Shown: positions 1 through 10,753, counted from the first letter of the stretch. The stretch: DNA of 64,000 nt from Clostridia bacterium (GCA_028280575.1 JANQLN010000048.1:1-64000); one strand, 5' to 3'. Numbers and translations: made by a program. The notes: generated by a model not told the origin, from the sequence alone.

Positions 1-83
1 ACGGCGAATATCTGGATATTTAACGCTTTTTTTGAAGAATTCGGGCGGAAACAATGGACAAAAAGATGTTGTGCAGGAGTTTT

Positions 84-116
84 GTCCCAGGCTCCTAGGA
101 GCCCTGGCTTTTTTTA
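84..116 (+). terminator. Rho-independent terminator of a gene upstream of the window
   Basis: CCAGGCTCC-TAG-GAGCCCTGG hairpin followed by CTTTTTTT. Confidence 0.7.
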
Positions 117-197
117 AAAGACGTTTTTATTTTTGGTTAACTGTCATGTGAAACTATTGATTGTCATAAATATTAAAGTATATAAATTATTGCGGGG

Positions 198-1208
198 GTG
201 GACATAATTTTAAAAACCAAGCTTTTTGTTGATTATTTGCAATTATCAAAGGAATATAAGAAAATACCTTTTATAAATGACATTGACAGTGCCTGCTTTC
301 GTGGAATTGAAAGGGATCTTATAGCTATTTGCTTTTTAAACGGCCAAAAACAAAATGACAGTTTGAATCTCAATAAAGCTATGATGCTATTTACAGTACA
401 ATGCAGGCTGCTGGACAGTTTATGCCATAATTCCAAGACAAAAACCGAAGCAGCTTTCAGGCAGCTGCATATGTCAATGCTTGATGCCGTAGATATAAAC
501 AGGGATAAAAATGATTACTTTAAATATATGAAACCCTATCAGTATAATATTAAATACCTAGGCCAGCTTGTTGATGTATGCAGGAATCAAATAAAAAAAT
601 TAAATATTTCCGGCAAAAGCATAAACATAATAAAAAACAGAATCCATCTTTATACGGATGTTCAATCTTACAGGTACCTAAGCAGGAAAGATGCCCAGGA
701 ATCCCTTAAAACATGGTCGGGTTACCATAACAAAACCGGTAATCAGCTTTTTTGGTGGGAGTTTGCCGCAGCTTCCGCCTCTGTAATGGGTATATGCCAT
801 TTGATTTCATTCTATGGCTCAAAAAACCACCGGGCAGAAAACTCCGGCAGTACAAGCTGCTGTTATTTCCCATGGGTGTGCTGTATTTATGGCTTGCTTG
901 AAGGTCTTTTAAAAAAACGCAAGGATATCTTTGAAGGAAAGATAAGTTTTGTCAATTGTTATGAAAACTTGAAAATGCTTGAGCAAAGGCTATTAAAACT
1001 GATAAGCATTACAATGGCAAAGCTTGGTACCCCCGACCATTGCCCGAATTATAAAAAAAACCTTGAGAGTATTATATTAATGTACTTGTCCGACAGGGAA
1101 GCTTTTTTTGGTTTAAACACATTACTCTCCCAAAATATCGCTAAATCTCTAAAATTTAAAAAATCAATGCCGCTTATAAAATTAATGGATAAAATAGAAT
1201 GTGTTTAG
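198..1208 (+). CDS. DUF2600 / YtpB-like (tetraprenyl-beta-curcumene synthase family) protein
   Basis: 336 aa, GTG start; motif order (LLDSLCHNS, FRQLHMSMLDA, LYTDVQSYRYL, WWEFAAASASVMGI, YFPWVCCIYGLLEGL, LIxMYLSDR) fits the DUF2600 family as I recall it. Confidence 0.7.
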   Translation: MDIILKTKLFVDYLQLSKEYKKIPFINDIDSACFRGIERDLIAICFLNGQKQNDSLNLNKAMMLFTVQCRLLDSLCHNSKTKTEAAFRQLHMSMLDAVDINRDKNDYFKYMKPYQYNIKYLGQLVDVCRNQIKKLNISGKSINIIKNRIHLYTDVQSYRYLSRKDAQESLKTWSGYHNKTGNQLFWWEFAAASASVMGICHLISFYGSKNHRAENSGSTSCCYFPWVCCIYGLLEGLLKKRKDIFEGKISFVNCYENLKMLEQRLLKLISITMAKLGTPDHCPNYKKNLESIILMYLSDREAFFGLNTLLSQNIAKSLKFKKSMPLIKLMDKIECV

Positions 1209-1276
1209 TACTGCAGCGAAAAATTTTATTCTAAATGTCTTAAATAAACAGCAAATATCGTACCAAACGGATTGTG

Positions 1277-1807
1277 CTATGCGAAAAGGACCGTGCAAAT
1301 CCATACGGAAGCTGCCACACTTACAAAATCTGCAATTAAGGCTGCAATTATTGTAAATCCCGTATCACGAATGCTTATGGCGCCAAAGTATATAGTTAAG
1401 GTATAAAATGTAGTTTCCGTAGACCCCATCATTGTTGAAGCGATTCTGCCTATCAAGGAATCGGCTCCGTAAGCTTTAATTATATCTGTCGTCATCGCCA
1501 GGGACGCACTTCCGGAAATCGGTCTTAAAAGTGCAAGGGGCAGCACTTCAGGTGGAATGCCGATAAATTTCATAACAGGAGACACCGCATATATGATAAG
1601 GTCCAGAGCACCGGAAGCCCTGAATACGCTTATAGCAACCATTAAACCGACAAGGGGAGGTATTATTCTGATAATTGTAGAAATGCCCTGTTTTGATCCC
1701 TCAAGAAATACATCAAACACTTTCTCCCCTTTGGAAAGACCGCTTGCAAGTATCGTTATAAAAACTATTGGAACAGCGTATACAGATATATTTCCCAATA
1801 TATCCAT
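1277..1807 (-). CDS. spmB: Spore maturation protein B
   Basis: 176 aa nucleoside-recognition-type membrane protein (GSKQGISTIIRIIPPLVGLMVAISVFRASGALD); adjacent to spmA. Confidence 0.9.
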   Translation of the reverse strand: MDILGNISVYAVPIVFITILASGLSKGEKVFDVFLEGSKQGISTIIRIIPPLVGLMVAISVFRASGALDLIIYAVSPVMKFIGIPPEVLPLALLRPISGSASLAMTTDIIKAYGADSLIGRIASTMMGSTETTFYTLTIYFGAISIRDTGFTIIAALIADFVSVAASVWICTVLFA

Positions 1808-1811
1808 TTGA

Positions 1812-2411
1812 TCACCTGCCGTCTTTTTTGCTGCAGAACAGTTTTACAGCAGCAATACCTGCAAGGCACGAACAGATTGAGGCAATCCATATCGGTCCTA
1901 TTATATCACCGGGGGAATGAGATTTTGCAGAAGCTCTGACAGCAATAATTGTTGCAGGTATTAACTGAACCGCAGAAGTATTCAAAATAATGAACATACT
2001 CATGGAACGGTTTGCTTTACGCCTAAAACGGTTCAATTTTTGCATTTCTTCCATGGCTTTAATTCCAAGCGGCGTGGCAGCGTTACCAAGACCCAGGAAA
2101 TTTGCCGTGAGATTCATGACAACAGCTCCCAGGGCAGGATGTTTATCAGGTATGTCAGGAAATAGGAGTTTTAGTAATGGCAGTAGAATTTTTGCCAGCC
2201 CTTTTACCAGCCCGCTTTTTTCAGCTATCTTCATAAGCCCTGTCCACAAGCATATAATCCCTAGTAAACCAATTGCCAGTTCAACGGCCTTACCTGTGGA
2301 ATCAAATGCGGCTTTGGTAACTTCCTCCATGCGTCCGCTGAACATACCGACAATAAAACCTGAAATAAGCATAACTACCCATACATAATTTAACACCCGC
2401 ACACCCCGCAT
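1812..2411 (-). CDS. spmA: Spore maturation protein A
   Basis: 199 aa; NLTANFLGLGNAATPLGIKAMEEMQ signature. Confidence 0.9.
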   Translation of the reverse strand: MRGVRVLNYVWVVMLISGFIVGMFSGRMEEVTKAAFDSTGKAVELAIGLLGIICLWTGLMKIAEKSGLVKGLAKILLPLLKLLFPDIPDKHPALGAVVMNLTANFLGLGNAATPLGIKAMEEMQKLNRFRRKANRSMSMFIILNTSAVQLIPATIIAVRASAKSHSPGDIIGPIWIASICSCLAGIAAVKLFCSKKDGR

Positions 2412-2761
2412 CTAGTCATTATAAACAAAACGTCCCTTAATATATATTCCTTACTTTTAACTAACATGACACCCATTACCTTAAAAAAAAAGAAAAATAT
2501 TGTCGAAATCTGTCACATGTGATATAATATTTCCCAGATATGCGCGCAATATCGAATAGATATTAAAACAACGTATTAAAACAGGCAAATATGTAAATAA
2601 TATCTATTAATTATGGTAAAAAGTTCAAGTAAAATAACATGTTTTTTAAAATATGGGTTATAATAGTCCAAAAAAACTGTTGACGGATACTGGGATTTAT
2701 GTTACCATAATATTATAAAAAGTTTGTCGAAAACTGTAATATTTAGGGGAGGCTGTTATTT

Positions 2762-3004
2762 ATGAAATCTACTGGTATAGTAAGGAAGGTTGACGAGCTA
2801 GGAAGAGTTGTTCTTCCGATTGAGCTTAGGAGAACGTTGGATATAGCTCAAAAAGATGCGTTGGAGATTTATGTAGACGGTAGTCATATAATATTGAAAA
2901 AATATGAGCCTGCATGTATCTTCTGTGGCGATGCAAGAGATGTTAACGTTTATAAGGGTAAAAACATTTGTCCAAAATGTGTTGACGAAATTAAAAACGA
3001 TTAA
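2762..3004 (+). CDS. AbrB/SpoVT-family transition-state regulator with C-terminal CxxC motifs
   Basis: MKSTGIVRKVDELGRVVLPIELRRTLDI swapped-hairpin domain; SD GGGGAGG upstream. Confidence 0.92.
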   Translation: MKSTGIVRKVDELGRVVLPIELRRTLDIAQKDALEIYVDGSHIILKKYEPACIFCGDARDVNVYKGKNICPKCVDEIKND

Positions 3005-3017
3005 TGTCGAAACTACG

Positions 3018-3048
3018 GGCGCCCAGAAGTTTAAAGGGCGCTTTCTTA
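3018..3048 (+). terminator. Terminator after AbrB-family gene
   Basis: GGGCGCCC...GGGCGC hairpin followed by a T-rich tract. Confidence 0.6.
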
Positions 3049-3115
3049 TTTACATAAAATTTATTTGTTTATTTATGTCAAGTTATATTAACTTCCATAA
3101 TTTTTAACATATGGT

Positions 3116-4844
3116 TTATATGTTTATGGGTATAATTTCATATAAACCTGATACCCTGTTTCTTTTCAGGTAGTTGAATAGAAATACTTCATTATTTTCA
3201 ATATTTATAACTTCAAAATGTACCTGTTTAAGAATTTGTTTTGGAGTATAATTGCTAAATTGGGGTATATAATTTGTAATATTTTGCCTGCATGACAAAA
3301 AATTAAAACATTTGCTCCTGAATCCGGAAGGTAAAACAGCTTCAATGCCCTTTGGAAGATTCGGGTCATTATGGGCACTCAAATAATCAAGCTTTAAGTA
3401 TTCATTCACTTTATTTGAATCCACTTCCGGGAGCATATTCAGAAATCCATGCATTATAGTATAGAGTTTTTTGCTTTGTACAGGGGCTTTGAAATAATTA
3501 TTCAAATGGGTATATTGAGCAAAATTCTTAAAAAAATCCCATGGGCTTTCCAGAATGGAGAAAATATAATCCAGCGTGGATATAAAACGGCCGGAATTAT
3601 AATATTTATCAATCAGATTTTCTATTCTTTTTAGTCACAATCTCAAAACTGTCCATATATTTATTGGATAACACTTCATAGGGCGGATAATCCCTGAATA
3701 AATATCCATGTAAATCTGCCTCTTTCCTGATTTTAGATCCCTTAAGCATTTTCAAAAATCCAAGTTGGATCTGGTGGGCCTTCAAGGAAAATACCCTGTT
3801 GAATGCTTCACCGAAAGAATGCATATCTTCAAATGGAAGACCTGCTATAAGACCTGCATGTAAATGTATATTCCCCAGTGAAACAATTTTCCTTATATTT
3901 TCAAGGCTTTTATCAACCTCACATCTTCTGTCTACTTCTTTAAGTGTTATGCTTTTTGTCGATTGAATTCCGACCTCAAATTGAATCAGTCCCCTTGGTA
4001 TTTTTTTTAAGAATACCATGAAATCTCCATCAAAAAGGTGGGCATCGGCTTCAAAGTGAAAATTTATATTGTCCGTGACACTGTATTTATCGGACAAATC
4101 AAGCAGCAAATTAATTATTTGTTTTGACCTTTTTTTATGGCAATTAAAAGTCCTGTCAACAAATTTTATTTGACCCACACCTGCCTTGATAAGCTTTTCA
4201 AGGTCTTTCTCCACCCTGTCCATGGAAAAATACCTCATACCCTTTATGGTGGAGGATAAACAGTATGAACACTCAAAGGGACACCCCCTGGATGATTCAT
4301 AATAAGCAATCCTGCCGCCGAGAGAGCTTAACATTTCAGGCAAATAGGGAGAGGGTATATTATCCAGCTTCTTAACAATATTCAAACATTTATCCGGCTT
4401 TACCACTCCGTCTTGCCTAAGTATAAGCCCGGGGATTTCCCTCTTAGATACATTCCTTCCATTGAGGCATTCAAGCAGCATCGGAAATGCCTCTTCCCCC
4501 TCACCCCTTATTATATAATCAACATCAGGATTTTCATGCATAAACTGCTCACAATCAAATGATACTTCAGGCCCTCCAAGTATTATGCTGCAATCCCTAA
4601 AAACTTTTTTTATATTGGCTGCCAGCTTTTTAATATAATCAATATTCCATATATAGCATGAAAAAACAATATTATCAGGCATTTCTTCAATTATATGATA
4701 AAGTATTTCATCCAACCGCTCGTTGATTGTATGCTCAAACACACCGACATCACCACAGCTCACGCCACAAGATGCTTTAAGGTACCACACGGCCAGATTT
4801 GAATGTATGTATTTTGCATTTATTGCCACTATAATTGTCTTCAT
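3116..4844 (-). pseudogene. B12-binding-domain radical SAM protein with DUF4080-type C-terminus, split by a probable single-base frameshift
   Basis: ORF 3609..4844 has ESSRGCPFECSYCLSS radical SAM motif; ORF 3116..3505 continues the same protein in another frame. Removing one A from the A5 run (plus-strand T5 at 3628-3632) reads ..FEIVTKRIENLIDKYYNSGRFISTLDYIFSILESPWDFFKNFAQYTHLNNYFKAPVQ.. without a stop. Confidence 0.75.
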
Positions 4845-4919
4845 ACACTATATTATACCACTTATCTTTTACCGGTACCTTGTAACAAATAAAATTGAGG
4901 GTTACTTGCAGCATATTTT

Positions 4920-6107
4920 TCACCGTAGAATCAGCATCTGTTTTATATAATCCCAAAAGCTTTTTCTTCCAACACTGTGCCATGCCTTGATCTTGGTTTG
5001 GGCCACAACCTCCCCGTCAAGAGCGTAGCTTACCGTGCCTAAATCCATTCCTGCATAAACAGGTGCATCTACATTTTTAATAATATTTATATTTTTTTTA
5101 AGCTTTGCATATTCTTCATCCGAAAGCTGCAAGCTTACATTTTCAGCTGTTTTTGCCTCTACCGCCTTATCCTTGCCCTTTATAACAGGTATATCTGCTA
5201 CATAAGTTCCCTGTTCTAAAATCTCGAAACCTTTGTAGGTTTCAAATGCATAATCCAATATTTTCTTGCTGCTTAGCATTCTTTGCGTTTTGCTGGAACA
5301 GTATAAAACAACGGCTATGTATCTGCTGTTTTCTCTTGTGGCAGATGTGACCAGACACCTTCCTGCTTTGCCTGTATAACCTGTTTTAACCCCATCAGCA
5401 CCCCTGTACAACTCCAGCATTTCATTTGTGTTTTTTAAATTTTTCCCATGAACTGAAGCATATCTTGTAGATACAATTTCTGAAAACAAAGGGTTTTTAA
5501 GAGCGTATCCGGCTATAACGGCCATATCATATGCAGTAGAGTAATGGCCCTTTGCATCCAAACCGTGAGGTGTTTTAAAACAGGTGTTTTTTGCTCCTAT
5601 CAGCCTGGCCTTCTCATTCATCATATCGGAAAATCCTTCGACAGTTCCGCCAATATGTTCCGCTATAGCTATTGAAGCATCATTGCCTGATACCAGCAAT
5701 AATCCATACAGCAATTCATTGAGAGTATACTTTTCACCTTCACGTATCTTAAAGCTTGAACCGCCTATGGACGCAGCCCTTTTACTTATGGTAACAAGAT
5801 CATCCGGCCTGCCTTTTTCGATTGCAATTATACCTGTCATAATTTTTGTCGTGCTGGCCATTGCCCTTTTGGAATGGGCATTTTTATCAAAAAGAACCCT
5901 TCCCGACTCCATATCAATAACAACAGCAGCCGCAGCATTTACCTTCGGGGCACTTGTCTTGGCATCATAAGCGAAAACACTAATACCCGTATCCGGTAAA
6001 AAGTTTTCATCAACTATATCATAACAAATTAAAGTGTTGCAATTTAACATAAATATCATTATAATAATACATGCTATCGATAAATTCTTACTTCTTATTG
6101 TTATCAC
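4920..6107 (-). CDS. D-alanyl-D-alanine carboxypeptidase (DacB/DacF-like, S11 family)
   Basis: 395 aa; MASTTKIMTGI (SxxK), SGNDASIA (SxN), DGVKTGYTGKAG (KTG). Confidence 0.93.
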   Translation of the reverse strand: MITIRSKNLSIACIIIMIFMLNCNTLICYDIVDENFLPDTGISVFAYDAKTSAPKVNAAAAVVIDMESGRVLFDKNAHSKRAMASTTKIMTGIIAIEKGRPDDLVTISKRAASIGGSSFKIREGEKYTLNELLYGLLLVSGNDASIAIAEHIGGTVEGFSDMMNEKARLIGAKNTCFKTPHGLDAKGHYSTAYDMAVIAGYALKNPLFSEIVSTRYASVHGKNLKNTNEMLELYRGADGVKTGYTGKAGRCLVTSATRENSRYIAVVLYCSSKTQRMLSSKKILDYAFETYKGFEILEQGTYVADIPVIKGKDKAVEAKTAENVSLQLSDEEYAKLKKNINIIKNVDAPVYAGMDLGTVSYALDGEVVAQTKIKAWHSVGRKSFWDYIKQMLILR

Positions 6108-6532
6108 TCCTTAAAATAATTTATCGAAAAAAATATATGGTTTGTAACAAATACAAATATAAAAGCCATTACAAAATCATATACAGCTTAACTTGCTAAT
6201 GCTTAACTTTGTACTTAAGCAACTTATGTATACATAAGTTGTAAATAAAAGTAAACTTAATATATAGAAAAATGCTTTTAATAATATATGTATAAATGCT
6301 AATGTTTATGTAGTAGATAAAGGTAAAAAAAGAGAGTTATAAAAACAAAAAAAATATTAAAACTATAACTGTATGGAAAATTAAATGCTAACGAATGATT
6401 AAATATAAAAAACACAACCGTCAGTGACTTATCCGGCAATATAGGAAAATAACCGTTTGAACAATAGTAATTTAATCTTTCACATACCATTAAAGTATTT
6501 ATGTTAATTCGCCGATAGTATATATAAGGGGC

Positions 6533-8128
6533 TTGCTAATGGATGCAAATCTATTTTATGAAAACGAGTATATGAAAATTTATGCTTTAGAGAAAAATCT
6601 TTTTGTTCAAACTATAAGAAGAGGCATGGCGCTGGATAAACTTAAAGCTTTTATTGCAAATCATCCGCAGATAAAGATCACCAGCTTTAATACACTGGTC
6701 AGTGCAATAAATAACGCTCCGAAGCCCATGCAGAAATTCGCGGAGCTTCTGGATGAAATTGATCTGGAAACAACTGAAGACCATATGTACGCTTACGTAG
6801 TTTTCAATCTGCCTTCCGGCGAACTTAAAAAGGATAAACTTCCTGCCCTTAAGAAAAGGGTCGCCAGGCTGCTTAAAGAATTAAATATTACATATGGTAT
6901 TAAAGCGGACCTTTTTGAAAATGAGCTGATTACCGGAAAGCGGTATGTTGCAGCACAGGGGAATCCTCCCTTGGACGGCATGGATTCGGTTATAAAAATG
7001 TACAAATTGAAAAAAGCCAAGCCGGAAATAGACAGCAGCGGAAAAGTTGATTTCCAAAATATGAATCTGATTAATATCGTAAAGCCCGGGGACTGGCTTG
7101 GTGAACGGATTGATGCAACCGAGGGCAAAGCCGGGATGACTATAAAAGGTAAAACAGTACCGCCAAAAAAAGGCCGTACCTATCCGATGGTATTTGACAG
7201 GAAGACTATTCATGAAGCATTTGAAGAAGGGAAAACTGTTCTTTATTCCAAGATTACAGGTGCTGTAAACTATGAAAACGCTATTCTCAATGTTTCCAAT
7301 CACCTTGAATTAAAAGGTGATGTAAACCATGCAACGGGCAATATTAATTTTGACGGTTATGTCTCAATAAAGGGAACGGTCAACGACGGTTTTTCAGTGG
7401 AAGCAACCCGCGATATTGAAATTAACGGGGAGCTTGGAGTTGGAAACGTAGGCAGTATCATAAGTAAAAAAGGAAGTATCATTATAAAAGGCGGAATAGT
7501 ATCCAAAGTAAGGTCCAGGGTAAAAGCGGCACAAAATGTTACTCTCAAATATGCGGATAATGCAAATATTCAAGCAGGAGGATCAGTTCATATCGGATAC
7601 TATAGCAAGGACTGTGATATTGAAGCCAGTGAAATAGTGATAGAATCAATGGGCGGACAGGTAATCGGCGGGCATTTAAAGGCAAGGTACAGTATAAAGA
7701 TACCAAAGGCAGGCTCAAGAATTGAAAAAAGGACATTGTTGACCATAACAGGTTTTGACAGAAGTGAAATGGAAAAAACGATCAACCAGATGTTAACAAG
7801 CCTTAACGAATTAAAAAAAGCTATTGCCGACAAAAAAAATACGGTAAAATATTATGAAGAGCTCCAGACAATGGATAAAAGCACCGTAAGAAAATACAGC
7901 GCCGCTTTAGAGGATTTGTTTGAACTAAGGTCAAAAATGTCCAATGTTGAAGAATCTCTGAGAGATATAAAGAAAAACCTTAAAACAAGAGGAGAAGGAG
8001 AAATAATCATTTCCAAAAGAATTTATCCGAATTGCCGTATATCACTTAAAAGCCGCAGCCGTGAAATAACAAAGGAGCAGCTTGCAACACGCTTTGTACT
8101 GATTGATCAGGATATAAGCATAATTTAA
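6533..8128 (+). CDS. FapA family (DUF342) protein
   Basis: 531 aa; PGDWLGERIDATEGKAGMTIKGKTVPPKKGR and beta-helix region followed by coiled coil. Confidence 0.85.
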   Translation: MLMDANLFYENEYMKIYALEKNLFVQTIRRGMALDKLKAFIANHPQIKITSFNTLVSAINNAPKPMQKFAELLDEIDLETTEDHMYAYVVFNLPSGELKKDKLPALKKRVARLLKELNITYGIKADLFENELITGKRYVAAQGNPPLDGMDSVIKMYKLKKAKPEIDSSGKVDFQNMNLINIVKPGDWLGERIDATEGKAGMTIKGKTVPPKKGRTYPMVFDRKTIHEAFEEGKTVLYSKITGAVNYENAILNVSNHLELKGDVNHATGNINFDGYVSIKGTVNDGFSVEATRDIEINGELGVGNVGSIISKKGSIIIKGGIVSKVRSRVKAAQNVTLKYADNANIQAGGSVHIGYYSKDCDIEASEIVIESMGGQVIGGHLKARYSIKIPKAGSRIEKRTLLTITGFDRSEMEKTINQMLTSLNELKKAIADKKNTVKYYEELQTMDKSTVRKYSAALEDLFELRSKMSNVEESLRDIKKNLKTRGEGEIIISKRIYPNCRISLKSRSREITKEQLATRFVLIDQDISII

Positions 8129-8243
8129 GGAATGAATAATAAATTTATTATTCATTCTTATCAATATTTATATATTTCCTCCAAAAAATACTACTAATAA
8201 TTAATTGTAATTCCGCCACAATAATTATAGAGGAGGTGATATC

Positions 8244-8438
8244 ATGGCAAATAACAATCCAACCAAGACCCAGTTTGAACAAATGAAATATGAAATTGCT
8301 AATGAAGTTGGAGTTAACTTAAAGCAAGGTTATAATGGAGACCTTTCTTCTTACGAAGCAGGTAAGATAGGTGGAAACATTGTAAAAAGGGTATTCCAGT
8401 CCTACACTGGCAATCAGTACAATGTAACCCAGAAGTAA
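8244..8438 (+). CDS. Alpha/beta-type small acid-soluble spore protein
   Basis: 64 aa; MKYEIANEVGVNL...LSSYEAGKIGGNIVKRVF; strong SD AGGAGGTGAT. Confidence 0.95.
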   Translation: MANNNPTKTQFEQMKYEIANEVGVNLKQGYNGDLSSYEAGKIGGNIVKRVFQSYTGNQYNVTQK

Positions 8439-8564
8439 TGACGCTGATGTATAAATAGAACTTAAAATCCAGCATTACATCAGCCTGAAAACCCGCCGGG
8501 GACATTGCGGATTTTTGTAAGGATATGGTGCAGGATTTGACAGGTTCTATAAAGGCAATTAACA

Positions 8565-8596
8565 AAAATAGCAGGGATATATCCCTGCTATTTTTT
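8565..8596 (+). terminator. Rho-independent terminator after the SASP gene
   Basis: AAAATAGCAGGGAT-A-T-ATCCCTGCTATTTT perfect stem with T-run. Confidence 0.85.
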
Positions 8597-8670
8597 ATTA
8601 TCATTTGTTTTACGAATATAAACTTCATAATTGAAAAAACTATTAAATAAAACAGAAGGTGTGAAAGCAT

Positions 8671-9363
8671 ATGCTTGTTGTTATTGTCAGAGTAATTGTT
8701 TTGTACCTCCTGGTGGTCACTGCTACCAGGGTTATGGGAAAACGCCAGATAGGAGAGCTCCAGCCATATGAGCTTGCAATAGCCGTCATGATATCGGATC
8801 TTGCTTCTATTCCCATGCAGGATATTGGTATACCTCTGCTCAACGGTATTATTCCAATACTGATTTTACTGGTTTTACAGGTCCTTTTCTCTTTTATGAC
8901 CCTTAAAAACGAGAAGCTGAGGGCAATTATTTGTGGAAAACCCAGAATACTAATTGCAAACGGAAAATTAAACGAATCCAATATGAGAAAGGAGCTTTAC
9001 AATTTAAATGACTTGCTTGAACAGTTAAGAATAAACAATACACCTAATATTTCAGATGTGGAGTTTGCAATACTGGAGACCAGCGGGCAATTAAGCGTTA
9101 TTCCAAAATCTCAAAAAAGGCCGGTAACTCCCAAAGATCTAAATATACCAACCGAATATGAAGGTCTTCCACTGGATATTATAATTGACGGAATTATTGA
9201 TATAGGCAATCTTGATATTGCAGGTCTTGACGAAAACTGGCTCAGGCTGGAATTACATAAAAATGGTATCAACACAATTCAAGACGTACTTTTTGCAAGC
9301 CTGGATACCAACGGCAACCTTTACGTACAAAGGAAAATATCCGGCAGGAGGAAAAATAAATGA
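8671..9363 (+). CDS. DUF421 (YetF/YcaP-like) membrane protein
   Basis: 230 aa; RVMGKRQIGELQPYELAIAVMISDLASIPMQD. Confidence 0.9.
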   Translation: MLVVIVRVIVLYLLVVTATRVMGKRQIGELQPYELAIAVMISDLASIPMQDIGIPLLNGIIPILILLVLQVLFSFMTLKNEKLRAIICGKPRILIANGKLNESNMRKELYNLNDLLEQLRINNTPNISDVEFAILETSGQLSVIPKSQKRPVTPKDLNIPTEYEGLPLDIIIDGIIDIGNLDIAGLDENWLRLELHKNGINTIQDVLFASLDTNGNLYVQRKISGRRKNK

Positions 9364-9752
9364 GCAGTCTTTCAAAAATTCTTATTTCAGTGCTTGTAAT
9401 AATGGCATTGATAATTTTTGCCGGTATACTCATTAATAACAGATTATCAACTACCGCCCAAACAATGGAAAATTATTTGAATATAGTTGAACAGCATACT
9501 TCAAACAAAAATTGGAGTCAATCCCAAAACGAATTTACAAGGGTTATGCAGTATTGGGACGAGCTGGAAAAAAGTTGGACCATAATGGCCAACCACACAG
9601 ATATAGATGAAATCAGTACAAGCCTTAACAGGATAAAAAAGCTTATTGATTTAAAGGAAAGTTCCATGGTACTCTCCGAGCTATATGTACTTAAGGAGCT
9701 TGTAAGAAACGTACCACAAAAAGAAAAGTTAACGCTCAACAATATACTTTGA
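9360..9752 (+). CDS. DUF4363 family protein
   Basis: 130 aa, N-terminal TM, overlaps the DUF421 ORF; YWDELEKSWTIMANHTDIDEI. Confidence 0.75.
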   Translation: MSSLSKILISVLVIMALIIFAGILINNRLSTTAQTMENYLNIVEQHTSNKNWSQSQNEFTRVMQYWDELEKSWTIMANHTDIDEISTSLNRIKKLIDLKESSMVLSELYVLKELVRNVPQKEKLTLNNIL

Positions 9753-9773
9753 CAGCCGGAAAGCATATTTATC

Positions 9774-10577
9774 CTAAAAGCTTTTTCTTTGCCTTAAAGA
9801 TTCATAAATCATTATACCGGCTGCAATTGACGCATTAAGGGATTCCGCCCTGCCTTCCATTGGTATCTTTACCAGCATGTCTGCTTCTTCTTTTATAATA
9901 CGGCTTATACCGTCAGCTTCATTTCCTATTACTATAGCAACATCTTTTTTCATATCAGCATCAAAATATCTGATTTTACCTTTTGCATGTGAAGCGTATA
10001 TTTTTATCCCCCTTGACTTAAGCCTGAGAATTAAATCCGTAACACTGCTGCAATATGCACTGGGTATGTGGAATATGGAGCCTGCAGTTGCCCTTACAAC
10101 CTTTGGATTATATATATCAACACACGCCGGGGTTAACAATACACCCGAAAAACCTGCAGCTTCCGCAGTCCTCAATATTGTCCCCATATTCCCCGGGTCC
10201 CGTATGGAGTCGGCTATGACAAAAAGATTGGTATTATCGAATAAATCATATAAAACATATTTTTTCATTTTTATAACAGCAAGTATACCCTGCGGGTTAT
10301 CAGTATCTGAAATGTATGTAAACAGTTTATCAGGAATTTTAAAAAGACTGATATTGTATTTTTTATGGCTTTTAATATGGTTTAACAGTTTGCTTTCTGC
10401 AAATGATTCGGAATAAAAAACGCTTTTTATTTTTACCCCCGAAAAAAAGGCATCCATTACAAACTTTAGGCCTTCCACAAAAAAAAGGGATGTTTTCTCC
10501 CTGTATTTTTTCTTGTGTAAAGACCTGACTTCTTTGATATTAATATTGCTTTCACTGGTTATATGCTGAAAATCCAT
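9774..10577 (-). CDS. TrmH/SpoU-family RNA 2'-O-methyltransferase
   Basis: 267 aa; ADSIRDPGNMGTILRTAEAAGF, IVIGNEADGIS, IPMEGRAESLNASIAAGIMIYE. Confidence 0.95.
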   Translation of the reverse strand: MDFQHITSESNINIKEVRSLHKKKYREKTSLFFVEGLKFVMDAFFSGVKIKSVFYSESFAESKLLNHIKSHKKYNISLFKIPDKLFTYISDTDNPQGILAVIKMKKYVLYDLFDNTNLFVIADSIRDPGNMGTILRTAEAAGFSGVLLTPACVDIYNPKVVRATAGSIFHIPSAYCSSVTDLILRLKSRGIKIYASHAKGKIRYFDADMKKDVAIVIGNEADGISRIIKEEADMLVKIPMEGRAESLNASIAAGIMIYESLRQRKSF

Positions 10578-10624
10578 AAATCCTCAATCTAAAAAAAAAG
10601 CTTTTTGCTTATGCTATTATTTTT

Positions 10625-10753
10625 TAGTACTACAGCAAAAAAAACCTTATAAAGCTTGTCTTTGCGAGTCCGTCATTGTAGTGCCCGGCACTCAGGGTAC
10701 GAAGCTTACTGTTGTTTTCAAAACCGATAATAGAATTTTTTGCCGCAGTACTA
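10625..10753. repeat. Short MITE-like element with terminal inverted repeats
   Basis: Left end TAGTACTACAGCAAAAAAAA, reverse-complemented right end TAGTACTGCGGCAAAAAATT; no coding capacity. Confidence 0.55.
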
